NCBI GenBank assembly: GCA_963575745.1
Contig: CAUYUJ010004558.1
Span: forward strand, 465,291-485,290
Length of the DNA stretch: 20,000 bases
Source of the DNA: Prorocentrum cordatum
Lineage: Eukaryota > Sar > Dinophyceae > Prorocentrales > Prorocentraceae
Reading direction: 5' to 3'
Below are positions 1 through 7,254 of the stretch, piece by piece; positions within the stretch are counted from its first letter, which is position 1; the number at the start of each line of letters is the position of its first letter. Below the pieces are notes generated by a model, which made no database searches, was not told the origin of the DNA, and was given only the letters and a program-made list of their open reading frames with translations. The position numbers and the translations under genes are program-made.

Positions 1-2
1 GT

Positions 3-992
3 GCTGCACGGAGATACAAGGCGTGGTGTACATTTCGCAAGGTGTGGTTCAACAAGTCTTTACCAACGCGGGCAATTCTTACAATGTTTCAGGCTTTAGT
101 GTTGTCCGCTTTGTATTCTGGTTTGGAGGCGCTTGTTCTGCGGCCGCACGAGTTCAAAAGGCTCGACGTGTTTGTTGCGTCCCTCGGCCGCAAGTTGCTG
201 TGCCATAGGGCTTGCACGAAGGAGGTTCTCCCAGATGGCACTGTTCGTTTTACGAGCATCCCGAATACAGAGGTGCGGAAGAAACTTGGAGTTCCAGCTT
301 GCGACGTTGAGCTTCGAGTTCGACGACTCAAGTGGTATCAAGAGCTGGTGCGCCGACCGAATTTACACAGTGGAATTAGCACAGCACTGTTTGGCAAGTT
401 TCCGTTCGAGACTGCACATACTATAACTCCTGATGGTCAACTGGGTCAAGCTGCCAACCCTTGGGCGAGACAGTTTTGGCACGATGTTCTAGCACTGGCG
501 CCCTACGACGATGCGCACTTCCTCATCGAGCGCCTTGACGACCGGCCCATGTCATTGTTCCAGGACCAGGAGAGTGCGGACATGTTTCTGAGGGTTGATG
601 TGTCGGTCTTGCGCGCCGACGCCCGTGCTGTTCGGATACCGGCGCCGGAGTTCCAGCCCCATGCCGATCCCCCTCCACCGCCACCTCCTTGCCCTGAAGA
701 TCATGTGTTCCCGTACGTGTGCAGGCGTTTACTAGATGACGGCACAGTATGCAACGCAGGTTTCCATACACGCAAAGGGCTTACAGCACATGTCTCGCAT
801 ACTCGTTCTGGTACTCATGGCACTGTGACCCCTGCACAGGCGGCCGCTGTTTCTAATGTGTGCCCGTGGTGCCGGCGCGTGTATAAGAACATGCAAACGG
901 TGAAAGCTCACATACGGTCTATCTATCACAAGGTCATTGTGTTGGACCTGGTAGCAGTACGCATGTGCAGCCAGTATCATACACAGGTATGA
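3..992 (+). pseudogene. LINE A post-RT domain with C2H2 zinc fingers, 5' partial
   Basis: The frame enters open at base 3; the GTG at 42 is only an internal codon, so no start is called. The first part (about 40-400) matches the conserved region after the RT of LINE elements: a YSGLEALVL segment, then a KRLDVFVASLGRKLL segment, then ELRVRRLKWYQELVRRP. A proline-rich linker (665-690) leads to finger 1 (first Cys at 720, long loop to the second Cys at 750) and finger 2 (861-929, C-x2-C-x12-H-x5-H). The frame stops at a TGA at 990-992, while a third finger continues in the next frame. Such fingers probably bind DNA or RNA during target-primed reverse transcription; that role is inferred. It is labelled a pseudogene because the C-terminus is out of frame. 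Confidence 0.7.
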
Positions 993-1087
993 CTTGTATA
1001 CAATGCGGGCAACAATTCGATACCATGGATGCATTGCTGGATCACGTCATTACCAATTTTCCTGCCCCCTCAGCTGCGTCATCGTGA
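941..1087 (+). pseudogene. LINE A third C2H2 finger in a shifted frame
   Basis: In frame 2, starting near 941, the translation runs through CIQCGQQFDTMDALLDHV: C-x2-C-x12-H with Cys codons at 995 and 1004 and His at 1043. This is the spacing of finger 2, so it is most simply the next finger of the same protein after a one-base change between about 929 and 989. The upstream frame ends in TGA overlapping an ATG (ATGA at 989-992), so a separate small reading frame is formally possible. After its TGA (1085-1087) the same frame continues with a basic stretch, GKKRFRRNALPLPQQ, up to a TAG at 1151-1153. Confidence 0.6.
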
Positions 1088-1107
1088 CATGCAGGCTCGA
1101 AGACTGG

Positions 1108-1131
1108 AAAAAAACGATTTCGTCGTAACGC
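1108..1131 (+). repeat. A-run plus CGATTTCGTCGTAACGC motif, copy 1
   Basis: Seven A residues (1108-1114) are followed by CGATTTCGTCGTAACGC (1115-1131). A near copy, CGATTCCGTCGCAACGC, lies at 2048-2064 behind a six-A run and four G; 15 of 17 bases agree and both differences are C/T. In one frame each copy reads RFRRNAL preceded by two Lys. This could be a shared 3' tail signal or a basic peptide linker. Confidence 0.45.
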
Positions 1132-1179
1132 ACTGCCTCTGCCTCAACAATAGTTTCGTCTTCTTTGGAGCCTCTGGAA

Positions 1180-1854
1180 ATGGAGGCTTTCCTCAAGCAG
1201 AAGCGTGGCAACGATGCCGGACAGGGCGGCACCGCCAAAGTGAGAGGCGCATCTGCAGGCGACTCGCACGACAACCTCGCGTTGCGCTTGCTGGCCGTCA
1301 TTTCGCAGCTCACCTTGAAGCACGCCCTCGAGATCCGCGAGCTGCAGGCCGCCACCTTCCTTGTCATTCTTATGCCGGTGAGTGCTCCAGCGGCGCAGGC
1401 CATGAAGTCTGCGACAGCGCAGTTCCCCGAGGAGTCCCGCGCCGCCGCCGCTGGGAAAGGAACGGCGCCGGTCGGCGAGCCCCACGCCCACGCATGGACG
1501 GCATGGGTGATGAACGCGGTGACCACGAACGCCCTGGAGGAGCAGCAGATGAAGCTTCTCTAGACGCACGCGACTGCTATGAAGACTCCCGACCACATTC
1601 TCCCACACATCTACGTCTGCAAGGTCAAGAAGGCGTTCGACACAGGCCATGTGAAGGTCTACCTCGCTACCAAGTCGACTCCAGACTGCCTGGCGCTGGC
1701 GGACGCCGCCATCGGCCACCTCCTCAAGCAGGGCGGCAAGGAGAAGAGGGGCCAGGCCCCGCGCGGTGGCAACGAACGCTTCCCCCAGACTTTGCACGAT
1801 CAGCTGAAGGAGGTCGTCGGCGACAAGAGCAGCATGACAGATGTGGAAAGGTGA
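1180..1854 (+). pseudogene. Uncharacterised LINE-associated ORF with a VCKVKKAF motif, one in-frame TAG
   Basis: The first ATG in frame is at 1180 (MEAFLKQKR); the frame is also open a little upstream from a TTG at 1165. It runs to a TAG at 1561-1563 and resumes in the same frame to a TGA at 1852-1854, about 224 codons in all. Visible blocks: a charged N-terminus, an L-x2-L-x8-ALEIRELQAATF helix-like region (about 1280-1360), GEPHAHAWTAWV (about 1477-1512), HIYVCKVKKAFD (about 1606-1641) and the basic stretch GGKEKRGQAPRGG (1732-1770). I do not assign a biochemical function. Its N-terminal third aligns by eye with the frame at 19811-20000, which also follows a LINE finger region, so it is probably part of the LINE or a regular companion. 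The single stop suggests recent loss, or sequencing error. Confidence 0.55.
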
Positions 1855-2037
1855 CCGGGTCCTACGCCATTTTGGTCGCGCATGTTCGTTCCCAGCTCGT
1901 GGTGGTAGACGTGCAGTTTCTGGGAGGCAAGTCGCATATCTCATTCAGTGATGGGTTTCTGAGTAGTTAGTAGACGGGGGTCTTCAGATGCTGCATTTTG
2001 ACATGCGCCGGAATTGTCGAATCAATCCGGCCGGTTT

Positions 2038-2064
2038 AAAAAAGGGGCGATTCCGTCGCAACGC
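2038..2064 (+). repeat. A-run plus CGATTCCGTCGCAACGC motif, copy 2
   Basis: Six A (2038-2043), four G, then CGATTCCGTCGCAACGC (2048-2064), matching the motif at 1115-1131 at 15 of 17 positions. It sits in a frame reading KKGRFRRNAL. The two copies bracket the ORF at 1180-1854. Confidence 0.45.
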
Positions 2065-2362
2065 TTTGCTCCCCCCCTCGCCCCCCTCGCCCCTCTCCGT
2101 TCGTTGCGGCACGACGGGCTCGTCGCCGACGTCTGCCCAGAGCTGCCGCCCAACAGTGGCGGAATGTGAATTCAAGCTGTTTGAGGTGAACTTTGAACGA
2201 CGTCTTCCCCTTTTTATCTGATATACTTCGCAGCGCCAGTCCCCTGATCTCCGAGTCGGTCTCGCGCTGGGGCTTGCCCCAGGAGGCCCGCTCGCAGGTT
2301 GCAGGGGTATCCCGCCGTAGCATCGCTGGCGCGCGCGGAGTGCGCCGCAACGCTGATCGAGA

Positions 2363-2381
2363 GCTTATGCTGAGCATAAGC
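2363..2381. repeat. 19-bp palindrome with 9-bp arms
   Basis: GCTTATGCT, one central G, then AGCATAAGC: a perfect inverted repeat about 50 bp before a trinucleotide tract. Arms of this length can arise by chance in 20 kb. Confidence 0.5.
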
Positions 2382-2431
2382 CGCGCTCAACTGAGTAGGG
2401 ATCCCTCTCGCACAGGTGGTCCATCCATCCA

Positions 2432-2489
2432 TCTCCTCCTCCTCCTTCTCCTCCTCCTCGTCATCATCATCATCAGCATCTTCCTCCTC

Positions 2490-2520
<31 letters not shown>
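2432..2520 (+). repeat. (CTC)n/(TCA)n trinucleotide tract
   Basis: A pyrimidine-rich microsatellite of CTC units with an interior run of TCA units and a terminal run of C. It ends directly at the candidate 5' target-site copy of LINE B. Frames across it (poly-Leu, poly-Glu, poly-Ser) are not genes. Confidence 0.9.
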
Positions 2521-2536
2521 TCATCATGCCCCTTCC
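2520..2536 (+). repeat. Candidate target-site duplication of LINE B, left copy
   Basis: CTCATCATGCCCCTTCC ends at the first bases of the spliced leader. CTCTTCATGTCCCTTCC occurs at 8416-8432; 15 of 17 bases match. The region is pyrimidine-rich, which raises the chance of an accidental match. Confidence 0.35.
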
Positions 2537-2555
2537 GTAGCCATTTTGGCTCAAG
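2534..2555 (+). other. Genomic copy of the dinoflagellate spliced leader
   Basis: All 22 bases match the known dinoflagellate leader, which begins with A, G or T followed by CCGTAGCC and ends GGCTCAAG. Here the first base is T. In spliced-leader RNA genes the leader is followed by a GT splice donor; here the next bases are GCCAAATTGCG, so this is not an SL RNA gene. It most likely marks the 5' end of a trans-spliced mRNA that was reverse transcribed and inserted. That retroposed mRNAs can keep leader relicts in dinoflagellates is established; that this mRNA was the LINE itself is inference. Confidence 0.9.
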
Positions 2556-2891
2556 GCCAAATTGCGTTCCATCCACTGTTTTCGCGGGGTAGGCTCCCGA
2601 ACTTTCCAGCATCCAGCCGATTGCCGCCACAGTCTCGGGCCAGCGGCCGCCCCTCAATATTGCCGCCGCAATCACGGGCTAGCGGCCGCCCATCCATATG
2701 CGCCCCCTCGCTGGGCAAGCTGCTGTCCTTCGCCGCGCTGTGCCGCACGGAGATCTTCATTACTCTGGCTCGCGAGCCAAGCTGGCACGTTCAGCTACCG
2801 CCTCGTGGACCTGTGCCACAGCCGCCACGTTCTGGACAATAATCTTTGCAGGTGAGCCCCCGCTTCCACTACGACCAGCTACTTCGACATC
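2556..2891 (+). other. Leader region of LINE B, no firm gene
   Basis: It lies between the spliced leader and the first Arg-rich reading frame. Two frames carry peptide stretches that look selected rather than random (SLGKLLSFAALCRTEIF in frame 2, then FSYRLVDLCHSRHVLDN in frame 3), which may be one ancestral segment broken by a frameshift near 2780. I do not recognise a family. It contains a 2 x 39-bp tandem repeat and the sequence CTTTGCAGGTGAG at 2844-2856. Confidence 0.4.
2620..2697 (+). repeat. Two tandem 39-bp units
   Basis: Units 2620-2658 and 2659-2697 both begin ATTGCCGCC and share AGCGGCCGCCC. They differ at a handful of positions. A local duplication inside the leader of LINE B. 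Confidence 0.75.
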
Positions 2892-3185
2892 ATGTCGGCC
2901 GCCTCATCAGACCGAAGCCAGTCCGCATCGAACGGATCCCCGCCCCGCAGCAGACGCGAAGACCGCCGCCGTCGCCGCGACGAGCCTCGCCGCCCCGAAC
3001 GTGGTGACGACCGCCGACCCCGCCGTGAAGAGCCTCGCCGAGATGGTCGACTTGCAGCCCGCGAACATCTCGGACAGCTCGGCCACACGGGCTTCAGCAG
3101 CCAAGGCCACGCGGGCGTTCCCTCACGCGCTTCTGGCCGAAGCGCTGCGAGACCGCCGCCCACCTCAGCGCGATCCTCAGCCTGA
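2892..3185 (+). pseudogene. LINE B ORF, Arg-rich N-terminus
   Basis: The frame starts with ATG at 2892 (MSAASSDRSQSASNGSPP) and continues with a dense Arg/Glu/Asp/Pro region (RREDRRRRRDEPRRPERGDDRRP) to a stop at 3183-3185. Arg- and Ser-rich leaders of this type are common in the nucleic-acid-binding N-terminus of LINE proteins; RNA binding here is inferred from composition only. The protein appears to continue in another frame from about 3218, so the stop probably follows a small indel. The start is chosen because it is the first ATG in this frame and the sequence before it does not keep the composition. Confidence 0.5.
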
Positions 3186-3217
3186 TTGGATGCCGCGCCG
3201 CGGCCGAAGCCACCCCC

Positions 3218-4425
3218 GTGGCCATGGAAGATGAAGATATGCCACCGCATGGTCCTCCTCCTGCTGACCCGCTCCTGGGCGCCGCCGACCCCTGGGCCAT
3301 CTTCAGCCTCGGCTCACAGCTCGCGCGCGACATCGAGCTGGCTCCTACATTTCAATATCCAGAGGTTGCCGCCGCTGCCGCCGCACAAGCCGCGCCAGCT
3401 CGGGGACGCGCCGCACCTCCTCCAGAGCAGCATCCTGAGCGAAGTGAACCGCTCCCTGGAATACCTGAAGATCGCGACGTCGCCCTTCGTGAACTTATGA
3501 AACGTCAAGTCGCCATAGCCGCCGCTCGCTTTCAAGCTCAAGCCGACCAGCAACTCGCCGAATCTTGCGAAAGTGTCCGACATCTCGCGCAACAACAAGT
3601 TACCGCTACCGAACGCGGAGCTGACGTTCTACACGACGAAGTTGCCCGCACCCGCAGAGAACAAGACCACCAAGTTGCTGAACATCAACGCATCTGGCAA
3701 CATATCGACCAGATGCGCGACACGCCCGCCCTCGCCGAAGCCCAGGCGCCAATCGCCGACCTCAACCGCCTTGCCGAATGGGGCCGGCAGCCCGACCCGA
3801 CGCTTTTCACGATCGGCAGCCAGCGCCTCATCGCGCCAGACTTGCTGCTCAATGACCGCCAGGAGTGGATCGCAGCTGCCAACCTTCAGTCACGCCATGT
3901 CGAACTTCTCGGGGGCGAACCTGCTCGCCGCTTCACACTCGAAGTCAGAAAAAGACAAAGTGGTTGCTGTGCCCCGCGCCCTCGCCTTATCACGCGCCCT
4001 CCGAGGCGCCGCTGGGAAATGAAAGGGATCCACTTCGACAGACGCTACTGGGCAGCACTGCGACATATACCCCAACCCCGACAAGTCGCCCAAGCAGGTC
4101 CGCACGGAAGCCCAAACGAAGAAACTACCCCAGGTCACGCAGCAACGGTACCCAAGAACGAGATGGAGAGCGTTCAGGAACAAAGGCGAAACACACGCTG
4201 CCTCAACGCCCATAGTCAAAATCCCTGTCAGAGGTCAAGCCGATCCGCCCATTTATCAAGTGGAAAGACCAAGCCGCCAACCACCCGCAGTTCCAGCACG
4301 CCGACCGCGGCAACATCATCACTTCCTGCCAGGCGCTCATTGCTGACACGGAGTCGACCACGTGGCGCTCCTAACCATCGCTGGGCTCCGCGGAGGGTTT
4401 ACGACGCCACCGAGCCGACCACTAT
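3218..4425 (+). pseudogene. LINE B ORF, coiled-coil and nucleic-acid-binding region
   Basis: The frame holds an acidic start (MEDEDMPPHGPP), then DPLLGAADPWAIFSLGSQLARD, then an Ala/Gln/Glu-rich stretch with heptad-like spacing from about 3490 to 3780 (AIAAARFQAQADQQLAESCESVRHLAQQQ), suggesting a coiled coil. It is followed by a compact region, DPTLFTIGSQRLIAPDLLL to GGEPARRFTLEV (3798-3950). After about 3950 the plausible coding moves to frame 3 (YPNPDKSPKQVRTEAQTKKL, 4068-4127), then returns to frame 2 before the endonuclease at about 4418, so at least two indels are present. In related elements such regions precede the endonuclease and probably form the LINE particle; this is inferred. No catalytic motif is seen in this part. 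Confidence 0.55.
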
Positions 4426-5495
4426 CGCAACTTGGAACGCCAGAGCCCTCATGTGATACAAGAGCAAGCGCCGCCGTCGCAAGCAGGCCGCCCTCGCGAA
4501 TCATATGAAACGCAAGTGCGTCATCACACTGCAGGAGGTCCACGGTTCGGAGGCTCTGCTCCGCACCTGGGTCGACGCGCTTCCGTGCCCCTTACAAGCT
4601 CTTCTTCTCGGAGTTCTCGCACGCCGACAGCGACAACCCGAATGCCACGGGCGGCGTCGCCGCGCTCATCCCGCGGTTTGCCCCGATGGAGCTCGAGCAG
4701 CCGCAGCCGCACCAGCCCCCGCTATTCGCCCATGAAGAACTCGTCCCTGGTCGTGTCCAGCTGGTGGCCGTCACGCGCGCCACCTTGGCCCTTATGAATG
4801 CGCACAATAACGAGATCGCCGACGCCGACCGCCGCAAGGTCCAGCAGGCCTGGCAGCTGCATCGCACCTGGGCGGAAGCTAACTACCGCATGCGCACCGG
4901 GGGCTTCAACGTAGCCAGCCGCCCGCCGCAGAGCTTCCTGCAGCCGCAGCCGCAGCGCGCCAGGCTTGCGCTGGACAGCAGCATGTGCCAGCAGCAGCCC
5001 TTCTGGACGCCCCTCTTCGACTCCATGCTTGCGATCGAGACTGAACTCCCCGCGCGCTTCCACCGCTCGGACTTCGCCGCCGCGACCATCGACCGCATCT
5101 TCATCAGCCTGCCCTCGCACGCCACCCAGGAGCTCTCGACCCACGCGAGCGCGGCGCACGACGCCGCGCTGCTCTCGGACAATCGCCTGAGCGACCACGC
5201 CATCATCACTGTCTCCATCGGCATCAAGCCGCGCACCCCGAAGGACGAGCAGGCCGCCCACCCCTCGATCCTCCGCGACCCGAAGAACGCCATCGACTTC
5301 CAGAAGCTCCTGGACGCCACCAACTTCGACTACGCATCGCTGGACAGCCGCTGGCGCACCCACAAGCGCCTCATGACGGAGGCCGCCCAGCTGGTTCGCG
5401 ACGACTGGGTCCGACGAGCCACCGGCGATGCCAACAAGACAGGCTTCCTGGCCGGCAGGGTCTACACGATGCGCTCCATCTCGCGTGCCATTTAG
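4418..5495 (+). pseudogene. LINE B APE-type endonuclease domain, broken
   Basis: An endonuclease of the endonuclease/exonuclease/phosphatase fold, which would nick target DNA to prime reverse transcription. Motifs in order: TIATWNA (4424-4444), LQEVHGSE (4529-4552, Glu at 4535), SEFSHADSDNPNATGGVAALI (4608-4670), GGFN (4899-4910), IDRIFIS (about 5088-5108) and LSDHAIITV (about 5187-5213). The family normally has GDFN; the Asp is Gly here, which should harm catalysis. A TGA at 4454-4456 interrupts the frame just after the first motif, and the frame shifts once between about 4575 and 4590. The frame then runs to a TAG at 5493-5495, beyond which the coding continues. Confidence 0.8.
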
Positions 5496-5825
5496 CGCCA
5501 AGACCTACAATTGGCCCGCGGAGTTGCCTCCCCGACCGAACTCGGCGCCAAGTTCGTCAACAGTTCCAGCGGCCTCGCCACGTTCGACGAGCCTGCCGTC
5601 CTTGCCAGCCTCGCTTCGCAACTGACACGCGACTTCGAGGCGCGGCAACTCTCGCTCGCAGCAAGCCGCACAGCGCGCTCAGGGGCACGCTGGCGCCCTG
5701 GGCCCTGAGAAACTCCGTGGGATCCTTCGGGCGGCCCAGCGTCGGGCTCTCCTCTGGTCTCCATGGACGCGCCGTCTCGTCTTCCAGGGAATCAAAGCCA
5801 CGGGCCCCGATGGGCCCAAGATAGC
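5496..5825 (+). pseudogene. LINE B linker and start of the reverse transcriptase region
   Basis: Directly after the TAG at 5493 the same frame continues (RQDLQLARGVASPTELG) to a TGA at 5706-5708, while from about 5650 the plausible coding moves to frame 1: GALGPEKLRGILRAAQRRA, then LLWSPWTRRLVFQGIKATGPDGPK, ending where the GA microsatellite begins. This looks like the helical linker between endonuclease and RT. One nonsense change and one frameshift are needed to read it as one protein. Confidence 0.5.
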
Positions 5826-5949
5826 GAGAGAGAGAGAGAGAGAGAAAGAAAGAAAGAAAGAAAGAAAGAGAAAGAGAAAAAGAAAGAGGGAGAGAGAGAG
5901 AGAGAGGAAAGAAAAAAGAGAGAGAGAGAGAGAGAAAAAAATAATAATA

Positions 5950-5980
<31 letters not shown>

Positions 5981-6022
5981 AAAAAAAGAGAGATATATAT
6001 ATATAGAGAGAGAGAGGGAGAG
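5826..6022 (+). repeat. GA-rich compound microsatellite inside the LINE B RT gene
   Basis: Runs of GA and GAAA with short AATAAT and ATATAT parts, almost pure purine on the + strand. It sits between coding blocks ending in GPDGPK and starting with MVNALRDYRQPVF, and the frame differs on its two sides. It is preceded by GATAG, as is the GA tract in LINE C. Confidence 0.9.
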
Positions 6023-6028
6023 CGGCAC

Positions 6029-7217
6029 GATGGTCAACGCCCTGCGCGACTACCGGCAGCCTGTTTTCGCTGCCAAGCCCGTTGACGAGACCAAGGTCAC
6101 CAACTACATCCACGCGCGCATGCCGAAGGGCGAGATCCTGGACATTGGGACCCCCGCGAAGCCGCAGATCAAAGCCTTCCAGCAGCGCACCTCGCCGTCA
6201 GCACCAGGAAAAGAGTGTTTGCCGTGCTCCGCCTGGCTCGCGCAAGTTGCGTCGTTGACCCTCCTGGAGGACGCGTTTCCTTTGCTCTTGCCAGTATTAC
6301 ATCCGCGACTTGAACGATTCCGACTTCGCCTTCCTGCCGAAGGGCGACAACGCCGTTGGCGAACTCTCGACAGACCGAGCCCCTGAAGATACCCGCCCGC
6401 TCTCGCTGAAGAACACTGACATTAAGGCCATCGCTGGGGCAGTCAACTACCTCATCAAGGGCGCTGCGGCAGAGCGCACCCATAGCACAACGGGGCTTCG
6501 TGCACAATCGCAACTTCACCAAACATATCGTTCGTTTCGACTCTGAGATGCGGCGCGCAGGTCTATTCCCTGGAGCTCCGCATACCAAGCCCGTCTTCGC
6601 GAGCTTCGACTTCTCTGCCGCCTCCCCGCCCTCGGGGAGTTTGGCTCTTCGCCGCGCTGGAGCACTTCGGGGCCCCAACTGGCCTCATGAACCTCTTCCG
6701 CGCGCTGTGCTATGCACCGAACAGCCACATCAAGATCGACGGCGTCAGGCACACCATGTTCGCCATACAGTCTGGAGCTGCGCAGGGCTGTCCTTCTTCG
6801 GGCTCGGCCTGGGCCATCGCCATGGACCCGCTCATCCGCCACCTCGCCGCGTTCGTGGAGCATCGCGACGGCACGCCGAATCTGGACGCTGGCTACATCG
6901 GCGCCTGCGCGGACGACATCGGGCTGCTGGCATACTCCTTCGACGCGCTGCGCCGCGCATCTGAGCCCTTTGCCGCAGCCTTGGAGCTTGCGCTCCTCTC
7001 GCTTAAGCCTCGCAAATGTTTCATCGTTCCGCTCTGGGCCGCGGCGACCCCAGACACCATTGCCCAAACCAAATCCCCTTTGGCCGAACTCGGACCTTCC
7101 TGGGGTGTTTTTGTTTCGGTTGCGGGCTGTGCCAAATACCTCGGCACGTTCCCCGGCCCCGAGGCATCGCTGGCTTCGCAGTGGCTCGCACCAGGGCAAA
7201 CATGGTGGCAACGGTGA
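6029..7217 (+). pseudogene. LINE B reverse transcriptase, frameshifted
   Basis: RNA-directed DNA polymerase of the non-LTR type. Blocks in order: MVNALRDYRQPVFAAKPVD (frame 3), SAPGKECLPCSAW (about 6198-6236), a shift to frame 1 near 6283 (YYIRDLNDSDFAFLPKGD, then RPLSLKNTDIKAIAGAVNYLI), a shift to frame 2 at 6488 (QRGFVHNRNFTKHIVRFDSEM), motif A with FDFSAA (Asp at 6608), two further shifts between 6622 and 6642, then an intact stretch 6642-7217 with MNLFRALCYAPN, AQGCPSSGSAWAIAMDPL (motif B), GACADDIG (motif C, Asp pair 6912-6917) and KYLGTFPGP. The catalytic residues are present but in different frames. Four or more single-base changes and almost no nonsense changes suggest decay by indels. 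The stop at 7215-7217 is followed by more related coding. Confidence 0.85.
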
Positions 7218-7254
7218 AATCTTTCACACCTAGCGCAGGGTGGCAGTGACGCCA

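Larger units (their letters stand above)
1..1150 (+). mobile_element. LINE A: 3' end of a non-LTR retroelement, truncated by the window edge
   Basis: The stretch carries the region that follows the reverse transcriptase in LINE-type elements, then three C2H2-type zinc fingers, then a basic tail ending just past a 7-A run (1108-1114). The reading frame is open from base 3, so the endonuclease and reverse transcriptase should lie upstream of the window. The same order of parts recurs in LINE C at 18700-19611, which supports a shared family. No clear 3' boundary or target-site duplication is visible here. Element type is well supported; the exact 3' end is a guess. Confidence 0.75.
1855..2431. 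other. Unassigned spacer between LINE A and LINE B
   Basis: No convincing gene is visible. It contains the second copy of the A-run/RFRRNAL motif (2038-2064), a C-rich pyrimidine stretch (2068-2098) and a 19-bp palindrome at 2363-2381. Reading frames here are short and show no known domain. The frame at 1988-2221 ends like a LINE tail only through the shared RFRRNAL stretch. Confidence 0.5.

Noticed and set aside
1860-1881. A second spliced leader (TCCTACGCCATTTTGGTC)
   Set aside because: Only GCCATTTTGG agrees in register; both ends differ from the leader.
2534-2555. An SL RNA gene
   Set aside because: No GT donor after the leader and no sign of the expected downstream region.
4722-5501. 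Minus-strand ORF of 259 codons
   Set aside because: It is the antisense shadow of the LINE B endonuclease, whose motifs are clear on the plus strand.
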